From contig NZ_CP151767.2 in NCBI RefSeq assembly GCF_038443705.2, positions 1,054,001 to 1,118,000 of the forward strand: a stretch of DNA of 64,000 nt, given 5' to 3'. Positions 16,204 through 25,423 of this stretch are shown one piece after another. How positions within the stretch are numbered: the first letter of the stretch is position 1; the number at the start of each line of letters is the position of its first letter. Source of the stretch: Yoonia sp. SS1-5. GTDB taxonomy: Bacteria; Pseudomonadota; Alphaproteobacteria; Rhodobacterales; Rhodobacteraceae. The notes beneath the pieces are model-generated. The model was not told the DNA's origin. It made no database searches and saw nothing but the letters and a program-made list of their open reading frames with translations. The position numbers were made by a program, and so were the translations under genes.

Positions 16204-18652
16204 ACCGCAGGATACGGCCGCCGCGCCCAAAGGCCCCGCAAAGCTGGATGTGCGCCCGGTGAAACGCCCGCTTTGGCAGCGGCTGTCGCTGGTCTGGCTG
16301 GTGCCGGTATTTGCGCTTGGTATCTCGCTATGGGCAGCGTGGCAGAACTATCTGGATCAGGGCGTGCTGATCACGATCAGTTTTGAGAACGCATCAGGCA
16401 TCACCGCCGATGAGACCGAGATCAAGTATCGCGATGTGACCGTAGGCAAGGTCGAAGACGTCGAGTTTGCCGAAGGCCTGTCTGTGGTACTGGTCCATGC
16501 CCGTGTTCAGCAGACAGTCGCCCCCTATCTTGATGATGATGCGCAATTCTGGGTCGTTCGGCCCGATGTCAGCGTCCGCGGCATCACCGGCCTCGATACC
16601 GTGTTGTCGGGCGTTTATATCGAGGGCAATTGGGATACAGAACCCGATGTCGCCCAACTTGAGTTTTCCGGACTGGAACGCCCGGTTCTGACCCGTGCCG
16701 GACAGCAAGGCCGGTCCATCGTCCTGCGCGCCACTGATGGCGGGTCTGTCACCGCTGGCGCCCCTGTGCTGCATAAAGGTCTGCAGGTGGGTTATCTGGA
16801 ATCCCCCGAACTGTCCCCGGACGGCACACAGGTTCTGGTCAACGCTTTCGTCGAAAGCCCTTATGACCAGCGCATCACATCCAGCACCCGTTTTTGGGAC
16901 ACATCCGGTTTCAGCGTGTCATTTGGCACGGGCGGCGTCTCGCTTGACGTGAACTCACTTGCCTCGCTGATCGAGGGCGGCGTTGCTTTTGACACGATTG
17001 TCTCGGGCGGTGATCCGATACAGGACGGGCAGCTGTTCGACATTTTCTCAAGCCAGCAGGCCGCACGCGACAGCCTGTTTTCCGATCCCAATGCAGAGCT
17101 GTTGAAAGTTGCCGTTCTTTTTGAGCAATCGGTCAGTGGCCTGACCCAAGGGTCCGAGGTGCGGTTTCAGGGTATCCGGATCGGCGAAGTGTCCGAACTG
17201 AACGCGATTGTCGTCGGCGAAGGGGACACCGCAGAGGTCCGCTTGCAGGCCGTGCTGGAAATCGCACCGGGCAGGCTGGGGATGCGCGCGGACGCAACCG
17301 TTGATGACGCCCTGACACTGCTATCCGACTTTGTGGCGCGTGGATTGCGGGCCCGGATGGTGACCGGCAATATTCTTTCAGGCTCGCTGGTGGTTGAACT
17401 GGTCCAAGTTGATGATGCCCTGCCTGCGATTGTCACCAGTGCCACAGGCCTTTACCCGGTGATCCCCACCACCGACTCCCAGATTTCGGACGTTGCGGCC
17501 ACCGCCGAAGGTGTGCTCGCGCGGATCAACGCGCTGCCGGTCGAAGAGCTGATGGATGGCGCCATTGACCTGATGGACAGTCTGGAAAGGCTTGCCAATG
17601 ATGACAGCCTGGTCGAGGCCCCGGCCTCACTTGTGGCGCTGCTGGATGAGGCGCGCGGATTTGTCGCCTCTGACGATATGCAGGCTGTCCCCCGCGATTT
17701 GCGGCAGGTGATCAACGATCTTGATGCGATCCTCGCCAGTGCAACCGCCGCAGGCCTGGTTGATAGCCTCGACACGGCCCTCGAAGCGGCAAGCGCTGCC
17801 GCCGCCAATATCGAGACCGGCACCGAAGGGTTGCCCGAACTTGTTGCCCAGATTGAGGCGTTGACGGCCAAGGCCAACGCCTTGGCGGTTGAGGGGCTGC
17901 TGGACGCAGCCAATGACACCCTGCGCAGCATTGACACCATTGTAAGCGATGATGCGACAGCGCAATTGCCCGCAACGCTCGCCGCATTGCTGGAGGAGGC
18001 GCGCGCACTGGTCGCGTCAGAGGATCTGCAAGCCGTGCCGGGCGATCTACGCGATGTCATCAACGATCTCGATGCCATCGTGACCAGCGCAGCCGAGGCA
18101 GAGTTGATCGCGGATCTGGACAACACCATCAGCGCGGCCAATCAGGCTGTCGCAAATATCGAAGCGGCGACAGCCAATCTGCCCGAAATCACCGCGCAGA
18201 TCGAGGCCCTGACAACCAAGGCAAATGGGCTGGCCATTGAGGGGCTTGTCGAGACGGCCAATGACACGCTGGCCAGCATTGATACCTTCATTCAGGACGA
18301 AAATACCGCCGCCCTGCCCGCGTCGCTGAATGGTGCGCTGGACGAAATGCGCGTCGTGCTGGAAGAAATCCGCGAAGGCGGGGCCATCGAAAACGTCAAC
18401 GCAGCGCTGGCCGCCGCCAATGATGCCGCGCAGGCCATTGAAGATTCCGTCAGCACCTTGCCCGCCCTCTCGGCCCGGGCCAGCCAGCTGGTCGCCCAGA
18501 CATCCGCTGTCATCGACAGCTATAGCGAGCGCTCGCGCTTTAGCGCCGAGACGCTGGCCACCTTGCGCGAAATTCAGGCCGCGGCAGATGCCGTATCGGC
18601 CCTTGCCCGCGCGATCCAGCGTAACCCCAATTCATTGCTGACAGGACGGTAG
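16196..18652 (+). CDS. pqiB: PqiB-like MCE (MlaD) domain protein
   Basis: 818-residue periplasm-spanning protein with one N-terminal membrane anchor (LSLVWLVPVFALGISLWAAW, residues ~30-50). Three MCE domains follow, at about residues 50-145 (GVLITISFENASGI), 165-260 (IVLRATDGGSVTAGAPV) and 300-400 (KVAVLFEQSVSGLTQGS). The last ~400 residues are Ala/Leu/Asp/Glu-rich helical sequence built of three ~116-residue repeats, likely forming the coiled-coil needle that bridges to the outer membrane. E. coli PqiB is ~546 residues; the excess comes from these repeats. Confidence 0.93.
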   Translation: MTEPQDTAAAPKGPAKLDVRPVKRPLWQRLSLVWLVPVFALGISLWAAWQNYLDQGVLITISFENASGITADETEIKYRDVTVGKVEDVEFAEGLSVVLVHARVQQTVAPYLDDDAQFWVVRPDVSVRGITGLDTVLSGVYIEGNWDTEPDVAQLEFSGLERPVLTRAGQQGRSIVLRATDGGSVTAGAPVLHKGLQVGYLESPELSPDGTQVLVNAFVESPYDQRITSSTRFWDTSGFSVSFGTGGVSLDVNSLASLIEGGVAFDTIVSGGDPIQDGQLFDIFSSQQAARDSLFSDPNAELLKVAVLFEQSVSGLTQGSEVRFQGIRIGEVSELNAIVVGEGDTAEVRLQAVLEIAPGRLGMRADATVDDALTLLSDFVARGLRARMVTGNILSGSLVVELVQVDDALPAIVTSATGLYPVIPTTDSQISDVAATAEGVLARINALPVEELMDGAIDLMDSLERLANDDSLVEAPASLVALLDEARGFVASDDMQAVPRDLRQVINDLDAILASATAAGLVDSLDTALEAASAAAANIETGTEGLPELVAQIEALTAKANALAVEGLLDAANDTLRSIDTIVSDDATAQLPATLAALLEEARALVASEDLQAVPGDLRDVINDLDAIVTSAAEAELIADLDNTISAANQAVANIEAATANLPEITAQIEALTTKANGLAIEGLVETANDTLASIDTFIQDENTAALPASLNGALDEMRVVLEEIREGGAIENVNAALAAANDAAQAIEDSVSTLPALSARASQLVAQTSAVIDSYSERSRFSAETLATLREIQAAADAVSALARAIQRNPNSLLTGR
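17530..18505 (+). repeat. Three tandem ~348-nt in-frame repeats inside pqiB
   Basis: Each unit encodes about 116 residues running from N(A/G)LAVEGL..ANDTLxSIDT through LxALLxEAR, (A/V)P.DLR.VINDLDAI and IExxTxxLPE(L/I)xAQIEALT.KA. Matching codons at 17876 and 18224 are exactly 348 nt apart. The first and second units are closest; the third is degenerate and shorter. Confidence 0.75.
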
Positions 18653-18653
18653 A

Positions 18654-19211
18654 ATGCTGCGACCTTTTTTGATCATGACCGTACTGGGGCTTGCCGCATG
18701 TAGCCCACCGCCCGAGCGACTGGCGATGCGTCCGGTCCAATCCGCGCTGGAACTGCGGCCGCTGGTAGGCTCTGCCATGGTGCGTACGGTGACCCTGCCC
18801 ACCTATGCAGCGGTCGAGGAAATCGCGTTCGAGACCCCCAACGGGCTGATCGCAAGCAACGAGGATATCCTGTGGGCGGACGATCCGCAGCGGGCCGTCA
18901 CCATTGCGATCACCCGCAACCTTTCGGACATCCTGAACACGAATGTGGGGCCTGACCCATGGCCCTTTATCGGCCTGCCCGATGTGGCGATTGATATTCA
19001 GGTTGAACGGATGCTGGCCGGCGCGAATGGAACATTCTCGCTGACCGGCCAATTCTACGTGGGGGGCGATGGGATCGACTACCGCAATATCTCGCAGCCG
19101 TTCAGCATCAGCAAACCGATGGCCGATAGCAGCCTGGGCGGCGTTGCCGACGCCCAGGCGGCAGCCTTGCTGGATCTGTCCGAGCGGATTGCCCGCACCC
19201 TGGGACGTTAA
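18654..19211 (+). CDS. pqiC: PqiC-like outer-membrane lipoprotein
   Basis: 185 residues with a lipoprotein signal peptide ending in the lipobox LAAC (cysteine ~16), then a periplasmic domain of the ABC-transport auxiliary lipoprotein family (SAMVRTVTLPTYAAVEEIAFETPNGL...NEDILWADDPQRAVTIAITRNLSDIL). In E. coli PqiC caps the PqiB tunnel at the outer membrane. It begins one base after the pqiB stop codon and completes the pqi operon; its stop lies two bases from the convergent dehydrogenase gene's stop. Confidence 0.9.
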   Translation: MLRPFLIMTVLGLAACSPPPERLAMRPVQSALELRPLVGSAMVRTVTLPTYAAVEEIAFETPNGLIASNEDILWADDPQRAVTIAITRNLSDILNTNVGPDPWPFIGLPDVAIDIQVERMLAGANGTFSLTGQFYVGGDGIDYRNISQPFSISKPMADSSLGGVADAQAAALLDLSERIARTLGR

Positions 19212-19213
19212 GT

Positions 19214-20353
19214 TCAGGATCCTAGCTTGACCCACGCCCCGTCGCGTTTGGATGATCTGACGCAGGCCTCCACAAAGCGCATGCCTGCCATCCCGTCCGC
19301 GATGGTTGGATAGGTCACATCAGCGGGCACATCATGACCGTCGCGATGGGCCTCAATGGCGTCCGCCGCTTCGCGATAGATCGTGGCAAATCCTTCCAGA
19401 TACCCCTCTGGATGACCGGCGGGAATGCGCGTGACGCGCTCGGCCACATCCATTGCCCCTTTGCCACCCCGGGTCAGCAACTGCTTTGGGGCGCCGTACG
19501 GGGTGAACCAAAGCCGATTTGGGTTCTCCTGCCGCCACTCAATCCCGCCCTTGTCACCGTAGACGCGCAGTCCAAGGCCATTTTCATTGCCGGGGGCCAC
19601 CTGACTGCACCACAACATGCCGCGCGCACCACCCTCGTAGCGCAGCATTACATGCGCGTTATCATCCAGTTGCCGGCCCGGCACAAATGCCTGCAGATCT
19701 GCGCAAAGGCTGTCGACAGTCAACCCGGTCACAAACCCTGCCAGATTGAACGCATGTGTCCCGATATCGCCCGTGGACCCGCCCAAGCCCGACCGGGCCG
19801 GATCAGTCCGCCATTCGGCCTGTTTGAAATCTTCGGCCTGCGTCAGCCAGTCTTGCGCATATTCCACCTGCACCACGCGCAGATTGCCCAGCGCGCCGTC
19901 GGCCACCATCTGCCGGGCCTGACGCATCATCGGATAACCGGTGTAATTATGGGTCAGCACAAAGAGCGCATCACTTTGCGCCACGGCCTTTTCCAGCTTT
20001 TTGGCATCAGCCATCGTGGATGTCAGCGGCTTGTCGCAGATCACGTGAATCCCCCGCTTGAGGAACTCGCGGGCCGCGGCGTAGTGAACGTGATTGGGCG
20101 TGACAATCGCGACCGCCTCGATCCCATCTTTCAACCGCGCCTCACGGATCGCCATGGCCTTGAAATCATCATAGGTCCGGTCCGGGTTAAGACCAATTGC
20201 AGCGCCTGAGGCCTGCGCCTTTTCGGCTGTTGAGGACAATGCGCCCGCAACCAGCTGAAAGCGACCGTCAATGCGTGCGGCAATCCGGTGAACCGCGCCG
20301 ATAAACGCATCATTCCCGCCGCCTACCATGCCCAATCTGATTGGTCGTCCCAT
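19214..20353 (-). CDS. Gfo/Idh/MocA family oxidoreductase
   Basis: NAD(P)-dependent sugar or polyol dehydrogenase, 379 residues. The Rossmann loop is GMVGGGNDAFIGAVHR, the catalytic-lysine motif is VICDKPLT, and the active-site GGSTGDIGTHAFNLAGF holds the Asp/His pair. Its start codon shares a base with the stop of the sugar isomerase gene (TAATG), indicating coupled translation. This pairing of dehydrogenase and xylose-isomerase-like epimerase is typical of inositol or rare-sugar catabolic sets; the substrate is not known. Confidence 0.92.
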   Translation of the reverse strand: MGRPIRLGMVGGGNDAFIGAVHRIAARIDGRFQLVAGALSSTAEKAQASGAAIGLNPDRTYDDFKAMAIREARLKDGIEAVAIVTPNHVHYAAAREFLKRGIHVICDKPLTSTMADAKKLEKAVAQSDALFVLTHNYTGYPMMRQARQMVADGALGNLRVVQVEYAQDWLTQAEDFKQAEWRTDPARSGLGGSTGDIGTHAFNLAGFVTGLTVDSLCADLQAFVPGRQLDDNAHVMLRYEGGARGMLWCSQVAPGNENGLGLRVYGDKGGIEWRQENPNRLWFTPYGAPKQLLTRGGKGAMDVAERVTRIPAGHPEGYLEGFATIYREAADAIEAHRDGHDVPADVTYPTIADGMAGMRFVEACVRSSKRDGAWVKLGS

Positions 20354-21408
20354 TACGATATCCCCAGCATTTTGCGATTTGTCGCGTCATCCACATCACC
20401 GCCCGCAAAATCATCAAAGGCGCGCTCTGTGACCCGGATGATGTGATCCTTTACAAATTGAGCGCCCTCGCGTGCCCCATCTTCGGGGTGTTTTAGGCAG
20501 CATTCCCACTCAACCACGGCCCAACCTGCAAAATCATTCGCTGCCATTTTGGCAAAGATTGCGGCAAAATCGACCTGCCCGTCACCCAGCGACCGGAACC
20601 TGCCGGCCCGGTCAACCCAAGACTGATAACCGCCATAAACCCCCTGCCGACCCGTGGGATTAAATTCTGCATCCTTGACATGAAACATCTTGATCCGGTC
20701 TTTGTAGATGTCAATATTATCAAGGTAATCAAGGCACTGCAGCACATAGTGCGACGGATCATACAGCATGTTGCAGCGGCTGTGATTATCCACGCGGGCC
20801 AAAAACATTTCAAATGTCACCCCGTCATGCAGGTCTTCGCCGGGGTGGATTTCGTAACAGATATCAACGCCGCAATCTTCGGCATGATCCAGAATGGGCC
20901 GCCAGCGCGCGGCCAGTTCGTCAAACGCCGCTTCAACCAGACCAGCAGGGCGTTGCGGCCAGGGGTAGATATAGGGCCAGGCCAGCGCGCCTGAAAAGCT
21001 GGCCATCTCGGTCAGCCCCATATGCCGGGACGCAGATAGCGCCATCTTGACCTGATCAACCGCCCAGGCCTGACGGGCCTTGGGGTCGCCCTGGACTTGC
21101 GGAGCTGCAAATGCATCAAACGCGGTATCATAGGCGGGGTTCACCGCCACCAATTGCCCTTGCAGATGGGTAGACAGTTCCGTCACCGTCACCCCGTTTG
21201 CAGCTGCCTGCCCTTTGAACGTGTCACAATAGTCTTTTGATCCGGCCGCCTTTTCCAGATCAATAAAGCGCGCATCCCAGCTTGGGACCTGCACCCCTGT
21301 ATAGCCGCAATCAGCCGCCCATTTCGTGATACCGTCCCAGCTATCGAACGGCGCGTCATCGCCTGCAAACTGCGCCAGAAAAAGCGCGGGTCCCTTGATC
21401 GTTTTCAT
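20353..21408 (-). CDS. Sugar phosphate isomerase/epimerase (xylose isomerase-like TIM barrel)
   Basis: 351-residue AP-endonuclease-2/xylose-isomerase-fold protein. Likely metal-binding residues lie in CYEIHPGEDLHDG (Glu), NMLYDPSHYVLQCLD (Asp, His), IKMFHVKDAEF (His) and VVEWECC (Glu). The start is ATG 21408 because GGGAGGAT lies just upstream; the frame opens at 21432. First gene of a two-gene operon with the Gfo/Idh/MocA dehydrogenase, divergent from the M19 dipeptidase. Confidence 0.9.
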   Translation of the reverse strand: MKTIKGPALFLAQFAGDDAPFDSWDGITKWAADCGYTGVQVPSWDARFIDLEKAAGSKDYCDTFKGQAAANGVTVTELSTHLQGQLVAVNPAYDTAFDAFAAPQVQGDPKARQAWAVDQVKMALSASRHMGLTEMASFSGALAWPYIYPWPQRPAGLVEAAFDELAARWRPILDHAEDCGVDICYEIHPGEDLHDGVTFEMFLARVDNHSRCNMLYDPSHYVLQCLDYLDNIDIYKDRIKMFHVKDAEFNPTGRQGVYGGYQSWVDRAGRFRSLGDGQVDFAAIFAKMAANDFAGWAVVEWECCLKHPEDGAREGAQFVKDHIIRVTERAFDDFAGGDVDDATNRKMLGIS

Positions 21409-21502
21409 CCGGTATCCTCCCGTTTCCGGCAAAACTATAACGATTTAGATTTTGATGCCAGTCCCGTTTGACCCCGATCATAAAATCTGCGCATCGTGCG
21501 GG

Positions 21503-22480
21503 ATGCGTATCGACAATCTGCAATATGCCAACTGGTCCGAGAAGGTGTTTCGCCAAATGCGCGCAGGCGGGCTGGACGCGGTTCATGTGACCATCGCCTA
21601 TCACGAGACCTTCCGCGAAACGGTGCTGCAGATCGAGCGCTGGAACCGTTATTTTGAAGAATATTCTGATCTGATTTGCCATGCAAAGACGGCGGCTGAT
21701 GTCGAGGCTGCCCGGGCCGCTGGCCGGACGGCAATCATTTTCGGGGCCCAGAACCCCAGCCCGATCGAGGATGATATCGGCCTTGTCGAGATCCTGCACA
21801 CGCTGGGCCTGCGCTTTATGCAGTTAAGCTACAACAACCAATCATTGCTTGCGACCGGCTGCTATGAGGCCGAAGACCCCGGCCTGACCCGCATGGGCCG
21901 CGCCGTCATCGCCGAGATGAACCGCGTCGGAATGGTCATTGACATGAGCCACAGCGCGGACCGGTCGACCATCGAGGCAGCAGAGGTGTCCAACCGCCCC
22001 ATCGCCATCACCCATGCCAACCCGCATGAATGGCACCCCGCCCGGCGCAACAAAAGTGATCCGGTGATCCGTGCCGTTGTTGCGGGCGGCGGGATGCTGG
22101 GGTTTTCGCTATATCCGCATCACCTTGCAGGTGGGTCTGCATGTACCCTCACGGATTTTTGCGAGATGATCGCGCGAGCCGCTGATCGCTATGGGATCGC
22201 GCATTTGGGTCTGGGCAGCGACCTGTGCCAGGATCAGCCGGACAGCGTTGTGGAATGGATGCGCGTCGGGCGCTGGACGAAGGCGATGGATTATGGCGAA
22301 GGCTCAGCCGCCGCGCCCGGTTTTCCCCCGATGCCCGATTGGTTCCAGGACAATCGCGACTTTGACAATATCGCCACAGGGCTGACCGCAACCGGCATGG
22401 AGACGGCGGAGGTTGATGCCATCATGGGCGGCAACTGGCACCGGTTCTATGCGGAAAGTTTCGGCCCGGCCTCGGGTTAG
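21503..22480 (+). CDS. Membrane dipeptidase family (peptidase M19) protein
   Basis: Amidohydrolase-fold protein of the renal dipeptidase family. Visible motifs are the LRFMQLSYNNQSLLATGC strand, GLTRMGRAVIAEMNRVGMVIDMSHS, ITHANPH (metal-ligand histidines in DMSH and ITHAN) and GLGSDLCQD. The N-terminal HxD ligand pair of classical M19 enzymes is missing, and the usual EGG glutamate region reads NPSPIEDD, so activity may differ. The frame opens at 21452/21455; ATG 21503 (MRIDNLQYANWSEK) is chosen because relatives begin there and it leaves 94 nt for two divergent promoters. Confidence 0.85.
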   Translation: MRIDNLQYANWSEKVFRQMRAGGLDAVHVTIAYHETFRETVLQIERWNRYFEEYSDLICHAKTAADVEAARAAGRTAIIFGAQNPSPIEDDIGLVEILHTLGLRFMQLSYNNQSLLATGCYEAEDPGLTRMGRAVIAEMNRVGMVIDMSHSADRSTIEAAEVSNRPIAITHANPHEWHPARRNKSDPVIRAVVAGGGMLGFSLYPHHLAGGSACTLTDFCEMIARAADRYGIAHLGLGSDLCQDQPDSVVEWMRVGRWTKAMDYGEGSAAAPGFPPMPDWFQDNRDFDNIATGLTATGMETAEVDAIMGGNWHRFYAESFGPASG

Positions 22481-22490
22481 GCCTCGCGTC

Positions 22491-23051
22491 TTACGCCGCT
22501 GCAAGAAGCTGCGTAGAATTGCGTTTCACGCTGGCCAGACAGTCGTGAAACAGCGCCAATGTGCGGTCAGCATCCTCGCCCAGCTTTTGCAAATCGCGGA
22601 TCGGGTCGGCAAGGTCCTCGATCTCGGCCAGGCAGCGTTTCCAACCGGCGGCCACAGCCTCATCATGCAGATAATTGTCCGCGCCGGGCGGCAGATCGGT
22701 CTTGGTCAAAGGTGCCCAATGGCGACGCTGCAACGCCTTGGAAAACTGGCTGCCGCATATGGCATAGGCCACCCCCAGCGGGCGCAACGGATGCAACAGG
22801 CCCACCATCGGGCGCGGTGCAGGTGCCACCCGCAGCCGCAGCAAATCCGCGTCCAGACGCATCAGACCCGACCCCAGCATCCCGCTGACCCAATGGCCCG
22901 ACGGTAGCGCCGACAGCAGCGCCCGATGCGCCAGTTGATGGGTTCGGAGGAAAATCAGATAGGCGTCGTGAATTTCATGTGGCGAGTTTGTTTGGACTGT
23001 TGGAAAAGGTCTGCCCGGGTCAAAAGCCCCACTAACATGCCAACCAAGCAT
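22491..23051 (-). CDS. Heme oxygenase-like (biliverdin-producing type) protein
   Basis: 186-residue all-alpha protein. THQLAHRALLSALP near the N-terminus resembles the proximal-histidine helix of heme oxygenases, and PLGVAYAICGSQFSKALQRRHW matches the G-x-x-Y-x-x-x-G-S distal-helix pattern of the bacteriophytochrome-associated group. If active it would open heme to biliverdin. No phytochrome or heme-uptake gene lies next to it, so iron or bilin use is open. ATG 23051 is preferred (GAGGGTGA about nine bases upstream); the frame extends to 23144. Confidence 0.65.
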   Translation of the reverse strand: MLGWHVSGAFDPGRPFPTVQTNSPHEIHDAYLIFLRTHQLAHRALLSALPSGHWVSGMLGSGLMRLDADLLRLRVAPAPRPMVGLLHPLRPLGVAYAICGSQFSKALQRRHWAPLTKTDLPPGADNYLHDEAVAAGWKRCLAEIEDLADPIRDLQKLGEDADRTLALFHDCLASVKRNSTQLLAAA

Positions 23052-23147
23052 CGCATTCACCCTCTGCGCAAAAAACCAAACCGACACATCGCAAGAACCC
23101 CACGTTCTTATCGCTGCATACCCGCGCCGCAACAGTCCAAACAAATC

Positions 23148-23174
23148 GTTAACAAATTATTTACGTTTGTTAAC
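23148..23174. promoter_or_regulatory. Inverted repeat upstream of the heme oxygenase-like gene
   Basis: GTTAACAAA, nine AT-rich bases, TTTGTTAAC: perfect 9-bp arms about 100 nt before the start at 23051 and 39 nt past the tupA stop. It contains TTAA-N7-TTTA, one base off the CtrA consensus TTAA-N7-TTAA. Either a regulator operator or a CtrA-type box. Confidence 0.45.
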
Positions 23175-23212
23175 TTCTTCATGACAGCCGGCGGGAAAAT
23201 GTGATCGCGGGT

Positions 23213-24004
23213 TCATTCGGTTGCGTTGAAGGTAAAGACCTGCTGACCGTCAATCTGATAGGTATCAATCAGCTGCCCTGCGCGGGCGGATGTCAGCCAT
23301 GCCTCTAGCCTCAGGGCTGCATCGTTCTTGACATGCGGGTGCCGCACCGGACTGACCGGCAGGAAGGCGTATTGATTGAACAAGGCCGGATCACCCGCAT
23401 AGAGCAAGGCCAGATCGGCCTTGTTGCCAAAATTCAACCAGCTTGCCCGGTCCGCCAGAATATAGGCATTCAGGCCAGCCGCAGTGTTCAAAGCAGCCCC
23501 CATCCCGGCCCCGACCTCACGATACCAGGGTGCTGTGGGCACACCATCGGACTGCGCCCACAGGTCCAGTTCTTTCTTGTGGGTGCCGCTGTCATCGCCC
23601 CGGCTGACGAAGGCCGCGCCGATATCGGCAATCGCGCCGAGCGCCATTTGCGCGGACTGCGCTGCCGCGATACCTGCCGGATCATCCGATGGGCCGATGA
23701 TGACAAAATCATTATACATGATCTCGCGCCGATGCGTGCCGTAACCCATTGCAACGAAAGCCTCCTCTGCGGATCGGGCGTGGACCAGTATCGCGTCAAC
23801 ATCCCCTGCCTCGCCAAGGCGGATGGCCTGCCCGGTCCCCACCACAAGCAATTGGACATTCACCCCGGTATCGGCAGCGATGGCGGGCAACAGAATATCG
23901 GACAGCCCTGAATTCTGAAACGACGTGGTAACCGCAAGCTTCACGTCTTCGGCCTGCGCTGCTGCGCCTGTCAGCCACACCATCAGTGCGATGATCCATC
24001 TCAT
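23213..24004 (-). CDS. tupA: Tungstate ABC transporter substrate-binding protein
   Basis: Periplasmic oxyanion receptor, 263 residues with signal peptide (cleavage near AAQAED). The TupA anion-binding motifs are present: LAVTTSFQNSGL (TTTS-like) and SRGDDSGTHKKE, with the EIMYNDFVIIGP strand between. Supplies tungstate for molybdopterin-type enzymes. Last gene of tupB-tupC-tupA, overlapping tupC by 4 nt (ATGA); having the receptor last is unusual since tupA normally comes first. Confidence 0.92.
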   Translation of the reverse strand: MRWIIALMVWLTGAAAQAEDVKLAVTTSFQNSGLSDILLPAIAADTGVNVQLLVVGTGQAIRLGEAGDVDAILVHARSAEEAFVAMGYGTHRREIMYNDFVIIGPSDDPAGIAAAQSAQMALGAIADIGAAFVSRGDDSGTHKKELDLWAQSDGVPTAPWYREVGAGMGAALNTAAGLNAYILADRASWLNFGNKADLALLYAGDPALFNQYAFLPVSPVRHPHVKNDAALRLEAWLTSARAGQLIDTYQIDGQQVFTFNATE

Positions 24005-24708
24005 TCCACGATATCTCCGTTGATGAGCGCCTTGGCTTGTGGCGTTTGGGGGTTGGCAAAGAATGCGGTTGCCGGACCCTGTTCGATGATCTGCCCGCCC
24101 ATCATGAACAAAATGTCGGTTGCAAGCCTGCGCGCCTGCCCGATGTCATGCGTGGCCATCAGAATGCGGGTCCCATCCGCGAGCGCCTGCGACAAAATAG
24201 TCTCGATTTCGCGCGTGGCCGGGCCATCAAGCGCGGCGCAGGGTTCATCCAGAAACAGCATTTCGGGTTGGCGCATCAAGGCGCGGGCGAGGGCCAGTTT
24301 CTGCCGCTCGCCACCCGACAGTTGCGGTGCGGGTATATCCAGCACATGCCCCAGACCGACGCGCGCGGCCCACTCTGCCGCCATCTTGCGGGCGGCTTTG
24401 CGCGGCATGCCCGCCAAGGTCAGCGGGTAGGCCAGATTATCCTGCACAGAACGGCGCATCATCACGGGCCGCTGGAACACAAATGCCTGTCGTGTCTGGC
24501 AGTCCGGCGCAGGCATTTGCCAGCTTACGGTGCCTGCCGACAGGCGTTCCAACCCGTGCAACGCCCGCAACAGGGTCGTCTTACCCGACCCGTTTGGCCC
24601 CAGCACAATGGTCAATCCCGCAGGACCAAGCGTCAGGTCAACCGGACCCACAAGCAGCTTGCCCCGGCGCCTGACCGTCATCTGCTGAGCGTGCAGTGGC
24701 AGGATCAC
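24001..24708 (-). CDS. tupC: Tungstate ABC transporter ATP-binding protein
   Basis: 235-residue ABC ATPase: Walker A GPNGSGKTTL, Q-loop in AFVFQRPVMMRRS, signature LSGGERQKLALARAL, Walker B MLFLDEPCAALD, H-loop ATHDIGQARRL. Assigned to tungstate by its position between the permease and TupA genes, with 4-nt overlaps on both sides. Confidence 0.92.
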   Translation of the reverse strand: MILPLHAQQMTVRRRGKLLVGPVDLTLGPAGLTIVLGPNGSGKTTLLRALHGLERLSAGTVSWQMPAPDCQTRQAFVFQRPVMMRRSVQDNLAYPLTLAGMPRKAARKMAAEWAARVGLGHVLDIPAPQLSGGERQKLALARALMRQPEMLFLDEPCAALDGPATREIETILSQALADGTRILMATHDIGQARRLATDILFMMGGQIIEQGPATAFFANPQTPQAKALINGDIVE

Positions 24709-25409
24709 CAGCGCCCCTCGCTTTCTGTGCGCCCGGCGGCGTGAATGGCAAAGTTCACGGCCACCGCCAGCCCGATCAGCACAAAGCCAAGCCCAAGCGC
24801 CAGCGCAAAATCGCCCTTGCCCGTTTCCAGCGCAATTGCCGTAGTCAGCACTCTTGTGGCGTGATCAATATTGCCACCAACGATCATGATCGCCCCCACC
24901 TCGCCGATAGCGCGCCCGAACCCGGCCAGCGCGGCGGTGATCAACGCCCGCCGCCCGTCCCAGAGCAGGGTCGCGATCCGTTGCCTGCGTGATGTGGACA
25001 GCGAGATCAGCAGATCATGGTATTCGGCCCAAAGCTCCCTGATCGCCTGATGCGCAATCGAGGCAATCAGCGGTGTGATAATGATCACTTGTGCAATGAT
25101 CATCGCCGTAGGGGTGAATAGCAGGCCAAACACGCCAAACGGCCCCGACCGCGACAGCAACAGATAAACGATCAGCCCCACCACAACCGGCGGCAGCCCC
25201 ATCAACGCGTTGAGCAACGCAATCGCAGCGCGGCGGTGCCGGAACCGGCGCACGGCCAGCCATGCCCCAAATGGCAGCCCAATGACCGATGCGATCACGA
25301 CCGCAGTCAGGGTCACCTGAAGCGACCGCAATGTGATTTCGACCAGATCGGCATCAAGCGTGGCAACAAGCCAAAAACCTGCTGCCAGTCCCTGCCAAAT
25401 CTCGCCCAT
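24705..25409 (-). CDS. tupB: Tungstate ABC transporter permease
   Basis: 234-residue inner-membrane permease with five to six hydrophobic helices and the cytoplasmic EAA-type loop (RRALITAALAGFGRAIGEVGAIMIVGGNI) that contacts the ATPase. GLPPVVVGLIVYLLLSRSGPFG is typical of TupB. First gene of the tup operon; tRNA-Ser lies 51 nt upstream on the same strand, so the operon promoter must be very close or upstream of the tRNA. Confidence 0.92.
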   Translation of the reverse strand: MGEIWQGLAAGFWLVATLDADLVEITLRSLQVTLTAVVIASVIGLPFGAWLAVRRFRHRRAAIALLNALMGLPPVVVGLIVYLLLSRSGPFGVFGLLFTPTAMIIAQVIIITPLIASIAHQAIRELWAEYHDLLISLSTSRRQRIATLLWDGRRALITAALAGFGRAIGEVGAIMIVGGNIDHATRVLTTAIALETGKGDFALALGLGFVLIGLAVAVNFAIHAAGRTESEGRW

Positions 25410-25423
25410 GCGTCACCGCCCTT

